Assembly (NCBI GenBank): GCA_018241685.1
Contig: JAFEDJ010000021.1
Coordinates: forward strand, 62,001 to 126,000
Reading direction: 5' to 3'
DNA length: 64,000 bases
From: Pseudomonadota bacterium
GTDB taxonomy: Bacteria; Pseudomonadota; Gammaproteobacteria; Burkholderiales; Rhodocyclaceae
Both the position numbers and the translations under genes were made by a program. The notes under the pieces are model-generated. The model ran no database searches. It was not told the DNA's origin and worked only from the letters and a program-made list of their open reading frames with translations. Of this stretch, positions 36,768 through 46,062 are shown piece after piece; the first letter of the stretch is position 1, and the number at the start of each line of letters is the position of its first letter.

Positions 36768-38000
36768 ATGCCCTATGCCCAGTTGGCGGCGCTGCTCGCA
36801 GCGCTCGCCACTGTCGGTCCGTTCTCGATCGACACCTATCTCCCGGCCCTGCAAGCCATCGGCGCCGACCTGCACGTCAGCCCCGTCGAAGTCCAGCAGA
36901 CCCTCACCGCCTACATGCTGCCGATGGGCGCGATGGTGCTGTGGCATGGCGCCCTGTCCGACGCCTACGGGCGCAAGCGCGTGATCGTCATCTCGATGCT
37001 GCTGTTCACGCTGGCCTCGCTGGTCTGCGTGTTCGCTGGCGGCATCCAGACCCTGTTGCTCGGCCGCGGGCTGCAGGGCATCAGCGCTGGCGCCGGCATG
37101 GTGGTCGGCCGCGCAGTGGTGCGCGACCTGATGGAAGGCCCGCGCGCCCAGCGCATGATGAGCCATGTCAGCATGGCCTTCGCCCTCGGCCCGGCCATCG
37201 CCCCCATCCTCGGCGGCTGGATTTACAGCACCTTCGGCTGGCGCGCGGTATTCGTCTTCCTGGCCTTGCTGGGCCTCATGCTGGCCAGCCTGTGTGCGTG
37301 GAAGCTGCCGGAAACCCATCCGCCGGCGGCCCGCCACCCGCTCCATCCGGGTCCGCTGGCGCGACGCTACGCGCAGGTCTTCCGCACACCGGGCTTCCTG
37401 CTGCTGACCTTCGCCGTCGGCCTCAACTTCAACGGCTTCTTCATCTACGTGCTGTCGGCACCAGTGTTCCTGATGCGCCACCTGCACTTGCCGGAAACCG
37501 GGTTCGGATGGTTCTTCATCCCCTGTGTGCTGGGCATGATGGGCGGCTCGGCGCTGTCAGCGCGGCTGGCCGGGAGGCTGTCCCAGGCGCGCACCATAGC
37601 CCTCGGCTATGGAGTGATGATTACCGCGGCCGTGTTCAACCTGGGGCTGTCCTTCCTGATACCCGCCGGCCTGCCCCACTCGGTGGTGCCGATCGCCCTC
37701 TACAACTTCGGCATGGCCATTGCGATGCCGAGCCTGACGCTACTGGCGCTGGACCACTTCCCGGCCCAGCGCGGCGTCGCGTCGAGCTGTCAGAGCTTCC
37801 TGCAGATGCTGGTCAGCGCCGGCGCCGCTGGCGTGCTGGCCCCCGCCCTGTGGGACACGGTGCCGGGGCTGGCAAGCGGCGCGGCAGGCTGCCTGCTGCT
37901 CGGCATGGGGTGCTTCCTGCTGTGGTGGCATTTCTACCATCGCAACAGCCGTGCAGCCGCGGCACAGCCCTTCGAAGCGGCAAGCTCCGACGAACCCTAG
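36768..38000 (+). CDS. Bcr/CflA-type MFS multidrug exporter
   Basis: A 410-residue inner-membrane transporter with twelve predicted helices. The start TVGPFSIDTYLPALQAIGADL is the Bcr/CflA signature. The loop between helices 2 and 3 (GALSDAYGRKRVI) is MFS motif A, and GRAVVRDLMEG fits the drug:H+ antiporter-1 group. Likely substrates are bicyclomycin-type drugs, sulfonamides or small peptides; this is not determinable here. It begins 13 bases after the small membrane protein, so comM-small protein-MFS may be one transcript. Confidence 0.92.
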   Translation: MPYAQLAALLAALATVGPFSIDTYLPALQAIGADLHVSPVEVQQTLTAYMLPMGAMVLWHGALSDAYGRKRVIVISMLLFTLASLVCVFAGGIQTLLLGRGLQGISAGAGMVVGRAVVRDLMEGPRAQRMMSHVSMAFALGPAIAPILGGWIYSTFGWRAVFVFLALLGLMLASLCAWKLPETHPPAARHPLHPGPLARRYAQVFRTPGFLLLTFAVGLNFNGFFIYVLSAPVFLMRHLHLPETGFGWFFIPCVLGMMGGSALSARLAGRLSQARTIALGYGVMITAAVFNLGLSFLIPAGLPHSVVPIALYNFGMAIAMPSLTLLALDHFPAQRGVASSCQSFLQMLVSAGAAGVLAPALWDTVPGLASGAAGCLLLGMGCFLLWWHFYHRNSRAAAAQPFEAASSDEP

Positions 38001-38014
38001 CCGAAACGGGGCGC

Positions 38015-38560
38015 TCAACCCTTGGCCAGCTCCCGCTCGGCCCAGAACAGCGCCGTGATGGTCTTGGCGTCGGTGATGCGGCCATCGAAAACCGCCTCGC
38101 GGGCCTCCTCCAGGCTGAGGGTCAGGATTTCCAGGAATTCCCCGTCATCCCAGGCGTGGCCGACATGCTCCAGGCCGGTGGCGAGGAAAATCTCGATGCG
38201 CTCGTTGGAGTAGCCGATGCACGGGTGCATGACGCCCAGGTAGCGCCACTGCTCGGTGACGTAACCGGTTTCCTCCTGCAGTTCGCGGCGGGCGCAGTCG
38301 AGGATGTCCTCGTCCGGATCGAGCTTGCCGGCCGGCAGTTCCAGGAAGGCGCGCCCCACCGGGTAACGGAACTGGCGCTCGAAAACCAGGCGACCATCCG
38401 CCAGCACCGGGATCACCACCACCGCCCCCGGGTGCTTGATGTACTCACGTACCCCGTCCTTGCCGTCAGGCAGGCGCACTTGGTCCCGGTAAACCTTCAG
38501 CAGGCGCCCCTCGAACACCACCTCTGACGACAACTGCGCTTCGTGCAGCGGATCCGACAT
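38015..38560 (-). CDS. Nudix hydrolase, ADP-ribose pyrophosphatase-like
   Basis: A 181-residue Nudix enzyme. A complete Nudix box lies at 78-100 (Gly78, Glu84, then RELQEETG). An N-terminal beta domain carries the VVIPVLADGRLVFERQFRYP strand that distinguishes NudF/ADP-ribose pyrophosphatases. The segment around residue 115 (CIGYSNERIEIFLA) fits the same subgroup. Expected reaction: ADP-ribose to AMP and ribose 5-phosphate. The start at 38560 follows GGAGAGTGGG; longer in-frame starts overlap the neighbour. It is convergent with the MFS gene, with 14 bases between stops. Confidence 0.92.
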   Translation of the reverse strand: MSDPLHEAQLSSEVVFEGRLLKVYRDQVRLPDGKDGVREYIKHPGAVVVIPVLADGRLVFERQFRYPVGRAFLELPAGKLDPDEDILDCARRELQEETGYVTEQWRYLGVMHPCIGYSNERIEIFLATGLEHVGHAWDDGEFLEILTLSLEEAREAVFDGRITDAKTITALFWAERELAKG

Positions 38561-38676
38561 CCCACTCTCCTTCATGCTTAAGCAAATTCGATAAGAGCCG
38601 AAGCATGGCATCCCGGACATGGGGCTGACCAGCCCATCCGGCATAATCGGGGCCGATTCCTTCTCTCTGCCTGCAA

Positions 38677-39435
38677 GTGCCCACATCCTTTCCCCGCCTA
38701 CGCGACCACCTGCTCGACCCCAGCGGCGGCCTGGTGTACCACCTGCGCGCAAGGCGGCAGCGCCACCGGAACTGGGCAGCCTTCCATGCCGCAGTGGCCG
38801 GCTGGCTCGATGGATGGCGTATCGCCGAGAAGGAATTGGTCATCGTCGGCCCGAATGCGGGTTATGCGCTGCCGGGCGGCTTCCTGAGCCGTTTCGATGG
38901 CGTCGTCGCGCTGGAACCCGATCCCCTCGCCCGCCACCTGCTGGCCCGCCGACACGACGCGACGGCGCTGCGCTTCGACCGGCTGGACAGCCTGCGCACG
39001 CCGGACGGCCTGGCATGGCTGGCCGCACGCTTCCCGCACGCGGCCTTCCTGTTCTCCAACGTGCTCGGCCAGATCAGCGCGCCAGCGGAGGATTGGTCCG
39101 CACTGCTCCAGCGCCACCTGGCCGGACGCACCTGGGCGAGCTACCACGATGTGATCTCGACCCTCACCGCGCCGAGCTACCGGGACACGCTGACGATCAC
39201 GGAAACGGAAAGCCTGGAGACAACGCTGGCGCGCTTCTGGCCGGGCCAAGCCATCACGGTGACGGACCATGCAACCTTCCGCCTCAGCGGCACCGGCCCC
39301 TTCGCCTATGCGCCATGGCCGATAACCGGCACCCGCTGGCACCTCGTCGAATGGGTCGCCCACCGGGCCCAGGATCAGGCCCAGGTATTGACGCTGCTAC
39401 CCGACGACGCCTGCCCGCCGGCGACGCTCAGGTAG
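38677..39435 (+). CDS. Conserved hypothetical protein with methyltransferase-like Rossmann motif
   Basis: A 252-residue soluble protein, probably of a class-I methyltransferase fold. ELVIVGPNAGYALPGGFLSRF resembles the SAM-binding glycine loop. VVALEPDPLARHLL follows, with an acidic residue at the end of strand 2, and FPHAAFLFSNVLGQI fits strand 4. No substrate-specific motif is seen. Start GTG at 38677 with a CATAAT box 35 bases before. Its last 61 bases overlap the end of the convergent metalloprotease gene, a long antisense overlap for this compact region. Confidence 0.65.
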   Translation: MPTSFPRLRDHLLDPSGGLVYHLRARRQRHRNWAAFHAAVAGWLDGWRIAEKELVIVGPNAGYALPGGFLSRFDGVVALEPDPLARHLLARRHDATALRFDRLDSLRTPDGLAWLAARFPHAAFLFSNVLGQISAPAEDWSALLQRHLAGRTWASYHDVISTLTAPSYRDTLTITETESLETTLARFWPGQAITVTDHATFRLSGTGPFAYAPWPITGTRWHLVEWVAHRAQDQAQVLTLLPDDACPPATLR

Positions 39436-39956
39436 AGGGCGCTCGCCGGGTCGTCGTTGCTGCCGCTGCTCACCGTGCTATGGGTCTTCTGGGCGGATGC
39501 ATCCGTCAGTTCAATGCGCGCCTCGGTCGCCATCTGCTCGGCCCGCGCGGCGACGCTGCGGTCCTGCGCCGACGGGTCGGCAGGCGCCAGTGCCGATGCG
39601 CGGATCTGCTCGGCCTTACGCAAGGTGTCCTGCGGCGTGCGCCCCGGCGAAACATCGATGCTGACCTCACCGCCGTTAGCGTAGCGCTTGCCGTCCGGTC
39701 CGGTCTCGTAGGTGTAGCTGGCCCCGCTGGTGACGACGCCGGCCCCGGCGGCGATATGGGCCAGCTCGTGGGCGCGCACGGCTCGATCCTGCTGCTGCAG
39801 CTTGGCTACAACACGCTGATCCGACTCGCTGAGCTTGCCATTCGTCGTCGCCCTCGCAGCGGTAGAAGAGGACGCACTAGCCCGCGCCTTGGCTTGGGCG
39901 GCCAGGACCTGGCTGAGGATGGCAAAAGAGGACGAACCGATGGACGGAACAGACAT
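39375..39956 (-). CDS. SprA-related putative metalloprotease (CJM1_0395 family)
   Basis: A protein of about 193 residues with a zinc-peptidase motif HELAH at 63-67. It is followed by the conserved GAGVVTSGASYTYETGPDGKRYANGGEV segment that defines the SprA-related family. The N-terminus is low-complexity and lacks a signal peptide; the C-terminus is Ser/Ala-rich and likely disordered. The ATG at 39956 is my choice; GTG 39965 (GGGGG eight bases upstream) and TTG 39986 are possible. Function unknown. It sits alone, overlapping the methyltransferase-like gene at its 3' end. Confidence 0.8.
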   Translation of the reverse strand: MSVPSIGSSSFAILSQVLAAQAKARASASSSTAARATTNGKLSESDQRVVAKLQQQDRAVRAHELAHIAAGAGVVTSGASYTYETGPDGKRYANGGEVSIDVSPGRTPQDTLRKAEQIRASALAPADPSAQDRSVAARAEQMATEARIELTDASAQKTHSTVSSGSNDDPASALYLSVAGGQASSGSSVNTWA

Positions 39957-40025
39957 GGGTGACACGAATGGAACCCCCGTCTCCAAAGACTAGACGGCAA
40001 AGCCCTCCACGTCAGCCCCTATCCA

Positions 40026-40751
40026 TCACTCCCCCAGGTAGGCAGCGCGCACCTTGGGATCAGCCAGCAGCTCGGCACCTGAACCGCTGAGGGTAATACG
40101 CCCGGACTCCATCACATAAGCCCGCTGGGAAAACTCCAGCGCCAGATTGGCATTCTGCTCGACCAGCAGGATCGTCACCCCCTCGGCGGCCACCGAGCGG
40201 ATCACCTCGAAGATCTTCTCCACCACCAGCGGCGCAAGCCCCATCGACGGCTCGTCCAGCAACAGCAGCTTGGGCCGCGACAGCAGCGCACGGCCGATGG
40301 CCACCATCTGCTGCTCGCCGCCGGACAGGGTGCCGGCCACCTGGGCCAGGCGCTCCTTGACCCGCGGCAGCATGCCGAAGATGCGCTCCATGTCGGCCTC
40401 GACGGCGTCCGTGTCGCGCCGGCAGTAGGCGCCCATGCGCAGGTTCTCCTCGACGGTCAGGCGCGTGAAGATGCCACGCCCTTCCGGCACTAGGGCCAAT
40501 CCCTTGCGCAGGCGTTTATGGGCCGGCAGCTTGTCGATGGCCTCGCCGGCATAGCGGATCTCCCCGCCGGCGGTGCCGAGGGTGCCGGCGATGGCGTTCA
40601 GCGTGGTGGTCTTGCCGGCGCCGTTGGCCCCGATCAGGGACACCAGTTCACCCTTAGCGAGCTCCAGACTGATGCCCTTCACCGCCTCGATGGCGCCGTA
40701 GGCGACCTTGGTGTCGCGCAGCTGGAGGATCGGCGTGTTTGCGTCGCTCAT
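40026..40751 (-). CDS. livF: Branched-chain amino acid ABC transporter ATP-binding protein LivF
   Basis: A 241-residue cytoplasmic ATPase. Walker A is GANGAGKTT, the signature LSGGEQQMVAIGRAL and Walker B LLLLDEPSMGLAPLVVEKIF, the standard LivF pattern. It pairs with LivG to power uptake through LivH/LivM. Last gene of the liv operon; its ATG overlaps the livG stop (ATGA). I see no obvious terminator in the 70 bases after it. Confidence 0.95.
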   Translation of the reverse strand: MSDANTPILQLRDTKVAYGAIEAVKGISLELAKGELVSLIGANGAGKTTTLNAIAGTLGTAGGEIRYAGEAIDKLPAHKRLRKGLALVPEGRGIFTRLTVEENLRMGAYCRRDTDAVEADMERIFGMLPRVKERLAQVAGTLSGGEQQMVAIGRALLSRPKLLLLDEPSMGLAPLVVEKIFEVIRSVAAEGVTILLVEQNANLALEFSQRAYVMESGRITLSGSGAELLADPKVRAAYLGE

Positions 40752-41536
40752 GCCGCCGCTCCCGTCTTGTGGGTACCGTGCCCGCCGAGGTAGGCGGAAA
40801 TCACGGCATCGTTCTTCTGCACCTCAGCGGGCACGTCCTCCGCGATCTTCTTGCCGAAGTCGAGCACCGCGAGGCGATCGCACAGGCCCATCACCAGCTT
40901 CACGTCGTGCTCGATGAGCAGCACCGTGACGCCGTCATGGCGGATGGTCTGCACCAGTTCGCGCAGCTTGGCGGTCTCGGTGGCGTTCATGCCCGCCGCG
41001 GGCTCGTCGAGGGCCAGCAGTTGCGGCTCGGTGGCCAGCGCGCGGGCGATCTCCAGGCGGCGCTGGTCGCCGTAGGAGAGGTTTTTCGACACCGTGTCGG
41101 CGAAACGCTCGATCCCCACGTAGCGCAGCAGCTCGTAAGCGCGCTCGGTGATCAGGCGTTCCTCCTCCTTGGCCTGACGGGTTTGCAGCAGGATCGAGAA
41201 CGGGTTGGCGCGGGAGCGGATGTGATGGCCGGCCATCACGTTCTCCAGCGCAGTCATGTCACGGAACAGGCGGATGTTCTGGAAGGTGCGGGCGATGCCC
41301 GCCTCCACCACCTTATGTGGCTTGCCGGTGGGCAGCTCGGTGCCATTGAAGACCAGCTCGCCGCCGTCCGGCACATAGGCGCCGGTCAGCACATTGAAGA
41401 AGGTCGTCTTGCCGGCGCCGTTGGGGCCGATCAGGCCGTACACCTCGCCCTTGCGGATGGTCAGGGATACGTCGGACAGGGCCGTCAGGCCACCGAAGCG
41501 CTTGGTAATGCCGCGGGCTTCGAGCAGGGTGATCAC
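40748..41536 (-). CDS. livG: Branched-chain amino acid ABC transporter ATP-binding protein LivG
   Basis: A 262-residue ATPase with Walker A GPNGAGKTT, signature LSYGDQRRLEIARAL and Walker B LLALDEPAAGMNATE. These are LivG features, including the long insertion between Walker A and the signature. It starts with GTG at 41536 inside the livM stop. The tight overlaps on both sides argue for stoichiometric translation with livM and livF. Confidence 0.95.
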   Translation of the reverse strand: MITLLEARGITKRFGGLTALSDVSLTIRKGEVYGLIGPNGAGKTTFFNVLTGAYVPDGGELVFNGTELPTGKPHKVVEAGIARTFQNIRLFRDMTALENVMAGHHIRSRANPFSILLQTRQAKEEERLITERAYELLRYVGIERFADTVSKNLSYGDQRRLEIARALATEPQLLALDEPAAGMNATETAKLRELVQTIRHDGVTVLLIEHDVKLVMGLCDRLAVLDFGKKIAEDVPAEVQKNDAVISAYLGGHGTHKTGAAA

Positions 41537-42633
41537 TTGCCTGCCTCCTTACCGACTACCAGCTCGGGGCGGGAATAGCGGCTGTAGGCGGGGATCAGCC
41601 CGGCCGGACGCAGCAGCATCATGAAGATCATCGCCAGCGACAGCAACAGCATGCGCAGCACTTCGGGATCGAGGATGACCTTGTCGAACAGCGCCTGCTG
41701 CACCGGAATCGCCACGTAGCGCAGCACCTCCGGCAGCGCGGTGAGGGCCAGCGCGCCGACGATGACGCCGGCCAGGTTGCCCATGCCGCCGAAGACGATC
41801 ATCGTCAGCACGGCGATGGACTCCATCAGCGAGAAGCTCTCCGGCGACACGAAGCCCTGGAAGGCCGCGAACAGCCCGCCGGACACGCCGCCGAAGGTTG
41901 CCCCCAGCGAGAAGGCCAGCAGCTTCATGTTGCGGGTGTTGATGCCGATCGCCTTGGCCGCCAGCTCGTCGTCGCGGATCGCCGCCCACGCCCGGCCGAC
42001 CCGCGACACCTGCAGGCGCTGGACGAGCACCACCGACAAAGCGACGAAGGCCAGGAAGATGTAGTAGTACTGGAACAGGGAATTGACCGTGATCTCCTCA
42101 CCGATCTTCAAGGGCTTGGAGACGTCCCAGCCGAACAGCACCAGCGGGTCGATCATGTTGATGCCCTGGGGGCCATTGGTGATGTTGATCGGCTGGTTCA
42201 GATTGTTCAGGAAGATCCGCACGATCTCCCCGAAGCCCAGCGTGACGATGGCCAGATAGTCACCGCGCAGGCGCAGCGTGGGCAGGCCGAGGATGATGCC
42301 GGCCAGCGCCGCGCAGCCGGCCCCCAGCGGCAGCACCAGCCAGAACGGCAGATGCAGCTCGAACTGCGGCGAGGCGAGGAAAGCGAAGGTGTAGGCACCG
42401 ACCGCATAGAACGCGATGTAACCCAGGTCGAGCAGGCCGGCGAAGCCCACCACCAGGTTGAGGCCGATGGCGAGCATCACGTAGAGCATCGCGAAGTCTA
42501 GGATGCGCACCCAGGTCTTGCCGAAAAGCATGGCGATCAGCGGGGCCGCAAAGGCCAGCAGGATCACCACGCCACGGGCCGCCGCCGGGTTGCGTTTGCC
42601 GAGCCAGGGGATGGCGAGAGCGAGTTCGTTCAT
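41533..42633 (-). CDS. livM: Branched-chain amino acid ABC transporter permease LivM
   Basis: A 366-residue inner-membrane permease with eight to ten helices. The conserved YVMLAIGLNLVVGFAGLLDLGYIAFYAVGAY segment and the EAA-like cytoplasmic loop (GRAWAAIRDDELAAKAIGINTRNMKLLAF) are typical of LivM. Its length, with an N-terminal extension, fits this group. GAGG lies upstream of the ATG at 42633. Twelve bases separate it from livH. Confidence 0.94.
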   Translation of the reverse strand: MNELALAIPWLGKRNPAAARGVVILLAFAAPLIAMLFGKTWVRILDFAMLYVMLAIGLNLVVGFAGLLDLGYIAFYAVGAYTFAFLASPQFELHLPFWLVLPLGAGCAALAGIILGLPTLRLRGDYLAIVTLGFGEIVRIFLNNLNQPINITNGPQGINMIDPLVLFGWDVSKPLKIGEEITVNSLFQYYYIFLAFVALSVVLVQRLQVSRVGRAWAAIRDDELAAKAIGINTRNMKLLAFSLGATFGGVSGGLFAAFQGFVSPESFSLMESIAVLTMIVFGGMGNLAGVIVGALALTALPEVLRYVAIPVQQALFDKVILDPEVLRMLLLSLAMIFMMLLRPAGLIPAYSRYSRPELVVGKEAGK

Positions 42634-42645
42634 GTACGGAAGACC

Positions 42646-43578
42646 TCAGGCTCGATCAGCGACCCGCTCACCCAGCAGGCCGGTGGGCCGGAAGATGAGC
42701 ACGATGCCGAGGATCATGAAGGCGAAGATGTCCTGGTAGCTGGAGTTGAGGAAGCCGAAGCTCATGTCCTCGATGTAGCCGGCGCCGATGGACTCGACGA
42801 GACCCAGCACCAGCCCGCCGAGCATCGCCCCGCCCAGGTTGCCGATGCCGCCCAGCACCGCCGCGGTGAAGGCCTTGAGGCCGGGCATGAAGCCCATCGC
42901 GTAGTGGGCGATGCCGTAGTTGGACGAGAACATCACGCCGGCCACCGCCGCCAGTGCGGAACCGATGATGAAGGTGGCGGCGATGATCTTGTTGGTGTCC
43001 ACGCCCATCAGGCTGGCCACCTTGTGGTTCTCGGCGGTGGCGCGCATCGCGCGGCCGAGGCGGGTTTTATTGACGAGCAGCATCAGCGCCACCATCAGCA
43101 GGGCCGACACCACCAGAATGGCGATCTGCACCGGCGTGATGAAGACGCCGGCCACCGGCTCCAGCGGCGTGGTGGACACCAGCTGCGGGAAGGTATGGTA
43201 GTTGCGGCCCCAGATGATCATCGCGATCGTCTGCAGCAGGAAGGACACGCCGATGGCGGTGATCAGCGGGGCCAGCCGCGGCGCGTTACGCAGGCGGCGG
43301 TAGGCGGTCCGCTCGATGGTGTAGCCGAGCACCATGCACACCAGCACGGAGGCGGCCAGGCCGCCGAGCAGCGTCGGCACCAGGCCGAGCTCGGGCGCGT
43401 AGGTCTGGATCAGGCGGATCGCCTCGAGGGCGACCAGCGCGCCGACCATCAGCACGTCGCCGTGGGCGAAATTGATCAGCCCGAGAATGCCATAGACCAT
43501 CGTGTAGCCGAGAGCGACCAGCGCATACACGCTGCCCACGACGAGGCCATTCACGGTTTGTTGAAGGAGGGTTTCCAT
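42646..43578 (-). CDS. livH: Branched-chain amino acid ABC transporter permease LivH
   Basis: A 310-residue inner-membrane permease. The N-terminus QQTVNGLVVGSVYALVALGYTMVYGILGLINFAHGD is a near-universal LivH feature. The cytoplasmic loop RLGRAMRATAENHKVASLMGVDTNKI carries the ATPase contact, and it ends IVLIFRPTGLLGER. The ATG at 43578 has little ribosome-binding sequence. The preceding 140 bases hold three hairpins after the binding-protein gene. Expression of livH may thus be lower than that of livK. Confidence 0.95.
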   Translation of the reverse strand: METLLQQTVNGLVVGSVYALVALGYTMVYGILGLINFAHGDVLMVGALVALEAIRLIQTYAPELGLVPTLLGGLAASVLVCMVLGYTIERTAYRRLRNAPRLAPLITAIGVSFLLQTIAMIIWGRNYHTFPQLVSTTPLEPVAGVFITPVQIAILVVSALLMVALMLLVNKTRLGRAMRATAENHKVASLMGVDTNKIIAATFIIGSALAAVAGVMFSSNYGIAHYAMGFMPGLKAFTAAVLGGIGNLGGAMLGGLVLGLVESIGAGYIEDMSFGFLNSSYQDIFAFMILGIVLIFRPTGLLGERVADRA

Positions 43579-43623
43579 TAATTGCGATACACCGCAGAGT
43601 GAAGAGAGGGAAAGACCCCGGTT

Positions 43624-43711
43624 GGGGCGAACTCGATCGCCCCCGGAGATACAACAATGGGCGCCGGTCGCCTGAAAGTCGACTCCGCGCCCATTCGAGC
43701 CCCTGAGGGCT
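43624..43711 (-). promoter_or_regulatory. Hairpins between the binding-protein gene and livH
   Basis: Three stems lie in the livK-livH spacer: GGGGCGA/TCGCCCC (43624-43643), AATGGGCG/CGCCCATT (43656-43695) and AGCCC-CTGA-GGGCT (43698-43711). None has a T-run. They probably stabilise the upstream binding-protein message or partly stop transcription, a common way to make more binding protein than permease. Confidence 0.5.
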
Positions 43712-43721
43712 GGATGCCTGA

Positions 43722-44834
43722 TTACTGCACGGCCTCCCACTTGCCGGCCTTGAACTGGTAGACGGTGACCGCACCGTCCTTGATGTCACCCTTGGCGTCG
43801 AAGGCCACGGTGCCGATCACGCCGGGGAAATGCACCTTCGAGATGAAGGGGCCGTACTTGGCCGGATCGGAACTGTTGGCAGCCTTCATCGCCTCGATGA
43901 TCGCCGCGGTGGCGTCGTAGGAATACGGCGCATAGATCTGCACGTCGGTGTTGAAGCGCTTCTTGAAGCGGGTGTTGAAGTCCTTGCCGCCCGGCATCTT
44001 GTCCAGCGGCAGGCCAGGCTGGGTGCAGAAGGCGTTGGCGCCGATCGCATCGCCGGCCAGCTTGGCGATCTCGCCGGTGCAACCGCCGTCGCCGGTGATG
44101 AACTTGGCGGTAATGCCGAGCTGCTTGATCTGCTTGAGCATCGGACCACCCTGGGTGTCCATGCCGCTATAGACGATCACGTCCGGGTTCTGGGCCTTGA
44201 TACGGGTCAGGATGGCCAGGAAGTCGGTAGCCTTGTCGCTGGTGAATTCACGCCCGGTCAGCGTGCCGCCTGCGGCCTTGACGGCCTTGTCCACCTCGTC
44301 GGCAAGGCCCTGGCCGTAGGCTGTGCGGTCATCGATCAGGGCGATCCGCTTGCCCAGTTTGGTGGCGGCGTAGCGGCCGATGGCCTGGCCCTGCTGCACG
44401 TCGTTGGCGATGGTACGGAAAGCACCCTTGAAGCCCTGCTGGGTCAGCTTGGGGTTGGTGGAGGCCGGCGACACCTGCGGCAGGCCGGCTTCGTTGTAGA
44501 TCCGCGAGGCGGGGATGGAGGCGCCGGAATTGAGGTGGCCGATGACGCCCTTCACACCGCTGTCGGCCAGGCGCTGGGCCACCGTGGTGGCGGTCTTCGG
44601 ATCGGCCTGGTCGTCCTCGGCCTGCACCTCGAATTTCACCTTCTTGCCGCCGAGGGTCACGCCCTTGGCGTTGTACTCCTCGATGGCCAGACGCACGCCG
44701 TTCTCGATGTCCTTGCCCAGGTGGGCCTGGGTGCCGGTCAACGGCGCGGCGGTGCCGAGCTTGACGACTTCCTGGGCGTAGGCGCCGGATGCACCAAGAC
44801 CGAGCACGGCGAGGGCGACAAGGGTGTGTTTCAT
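43722..44834 (-). CDS. livK: Branched-chain amino acid binding protein LivK (copy 1)
   Basis: A 370-residue periplasmic binding protein of the Leu/Ile/Val type. Signal peptide MKHTLVALAVLGLGASGAYA, then the two-lobe fold beginning VVKLGTAAPLTGTQAHLGKDIENG. YNEAGLPQVSPASTNPKLTQQG and IDDRTAYGQGLADEVDKAVK are family landmarks. Cysteines in GDGGCTGE and NAFCTQPG probably form a disulphide. GAGGAG precedes the ATG. It shares most of its length with the second copy just upstream, so the pair arose by tandem duplication. Confidence 0.94.
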   Translation of the reverse strand: MKHTLVALAVLGLGASGAYAQEVVKLGTAAPLTGTQAHLGKDIENGVRLAIEEYNAKGVTLGGKKVKFEVQAEDDQADPKTATTVAQRLADSGVKGVIGHLNSGASIPASRIYNEAGLPQVSPASTNPKLTQQGFKGAFRTIANDVQQGQAIGRYAATKLGKRIALIDDRTAYGQGLADEVDKAVKAAGGTLTGREFTSDKATDFLAILTRIKAQNPDVIVYSGMDTQGGPMLKQIKQLGITAKFITGDGGCTGEIAKLAGDAIGANAFCTQPGLPLDKMPGGKDFNTRFKKRFNTDVQIYAPYSYDATAAIIEAMKAANSSDPAKYGPFISKVHFPGVIGTVAFDAKGDIKDGAVTVYQFKAGKWEAVQ

Positions 44835-44890
44835 GCGGTTTTCTCCTCGGATTTGTAAGGTGTGAAGCAGGCAAGCAACTTCGGGGCCGT

Positions 44891-46015
44891 TCAGTTGCGG
44901 GGCTCCCACTGGCCGGCCTTGAACTGGTACAGGGACACGCCGCCTTCGCGGCTGTCGCCGTTGGCATCGAAGGCGATGTTTCCGGTGATGCCCTTGAACG
45001 CGACTTTCTGCAGGAAAGGTAGATAACGGGCAGGCTCGGCCGAATTAGCGAGCTTCATGGCTTCAATCAACGCGGTAGTGGCATCGTAACTGTAGGGCGC
45101 ATAAAGCTGCACCGGCACCTTGAAACGCGCCTTGAAGCGCTCGTTGAACTGCTTGCCGCCAGGCATCTTGTCCATCGGGATACCTGCCTTGGTGCAATAC
45201 ACGTCCTCGCTCATCGACGTACCGGCGATCTTGATCATCTCGGTGGTGCACGCCCCGTCGCCGCCCAGGTACTTGGCGCCGATGCCGAGCTGCTTCATCT
45301 GCTTGAGGAGCGGTGCGCCCTGGGCATCCATGCCACCGTAGAAGATCGCATCCGGCTGGGCGGCCTTCAGCTTTGTCAGGATGGACGCAAAATCTGTGGC
45401 CTTGTCGGACGTGAACTCCCGCCCGACCGGCGCCAGGCCGCGGCGCTTGAGGCTGTCCACCACGGCATCGGCCAGCCCCTGGCCGTAGGCCGTGCGGTCG
45501 TCGATGACGGCGATGCGCTTCGCTTTCAGCACGTCGGCGGCGAAGCCGACCATCGCCGCGCCCTGCTGGGTGTCGTTGGCAATGACGCGGTAGGTCGTAC
45601 GGTAGCGCTGCTGGGTCAGCTTGGGGCTGGTGGACGATGGGGTGATCGCCGGGATTCCGGCCTGCTCGTAGATGCGCGAGGCGGGAATCGATGCACCGGA
45701 AGTGACGTGCCCGACCACCCCCTTCACGCCCGCGTCGGCGAGGCGCTGGGCCACCGTGGTGGCGGTGCGCGGGTCGCTCTGGTCGTCCTCGGAAAGCAGC
45801 TCGAAACGCACCTTCTGCCCGCCGAGCAGCACGCCCTTCGCGTTGGCGTCGTCGAGGGCCAACTGGGCGCCGTACTGCTCGTCCTTGCCCACATGGGCGA
45901 TCGGCCCGGTCAGCGGCCCGGCAAAGCCGATCTTCACGACCATGTCGGCCCGTGCCGCGGCACTGCCGAACATCACCAGGCCCACCAGGGCCAGCACTCT
46001 CATGCCGTGTTTCAC
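44891..46015 (-). CDS. livK: Branched-chain amino acid binding protein LivK (copy 2)
   Basis: A 374-residue periplasmic binding protein with signal peptide (ALVGLVMFGSAAARA). It is clearly homologous to copy 1 along its whole length, but with many substitutions in the binding cleft: ITPSSTSPKLTQQRYRTTYRVIAN against SPASTNPKLTQQGFKGAFRTIAN. The GTG at 46015 has GGAGG eight bases upstream. It is first in the operon, ahead of copy 1 by 56 bases. Divergence at ligand-contact regions suggests a different amino acid or amide specificity feeding the same permease. Confidence 0.93.
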   Translation of the reverse strand: MKHGMRVLALVGLVMFGSAAARADMVVKIGFAGPLTGPIAHVGKDEQYGAQLALDDANAKGVLLGGQKVRFELLSEDDQSDPRTATTVAQRLADAGVKGVVGHVTSGASIPASRIYEQAGIPAITPSSTSPKLTQQRYRTTYRVIANDTQQGAAMVGFAADVLKAKRIAVIDDRTAYGQGLADAVVDSLKRRGLAPVGREFTSDKATDFASILTKLKAAQPDAIFYGGMDAQGAPLLKQMKQLGIGAKYLGGDGACTTEMIKIAGTSMSEDVYCTKAGIPMDKMPGGKQFNERFKARFKVPVQLYAPYSYDATTALIEAMKLANSAEPARYLPFLQKVAFKGITGNIAFDANGDSREGGVSLYQFKAGQWEPRN

Positions 46016-46062
46016 TGTCCGTCCTCCGCCAACTGGGTTCGTGCCAGAATCGACCGTGAAAG

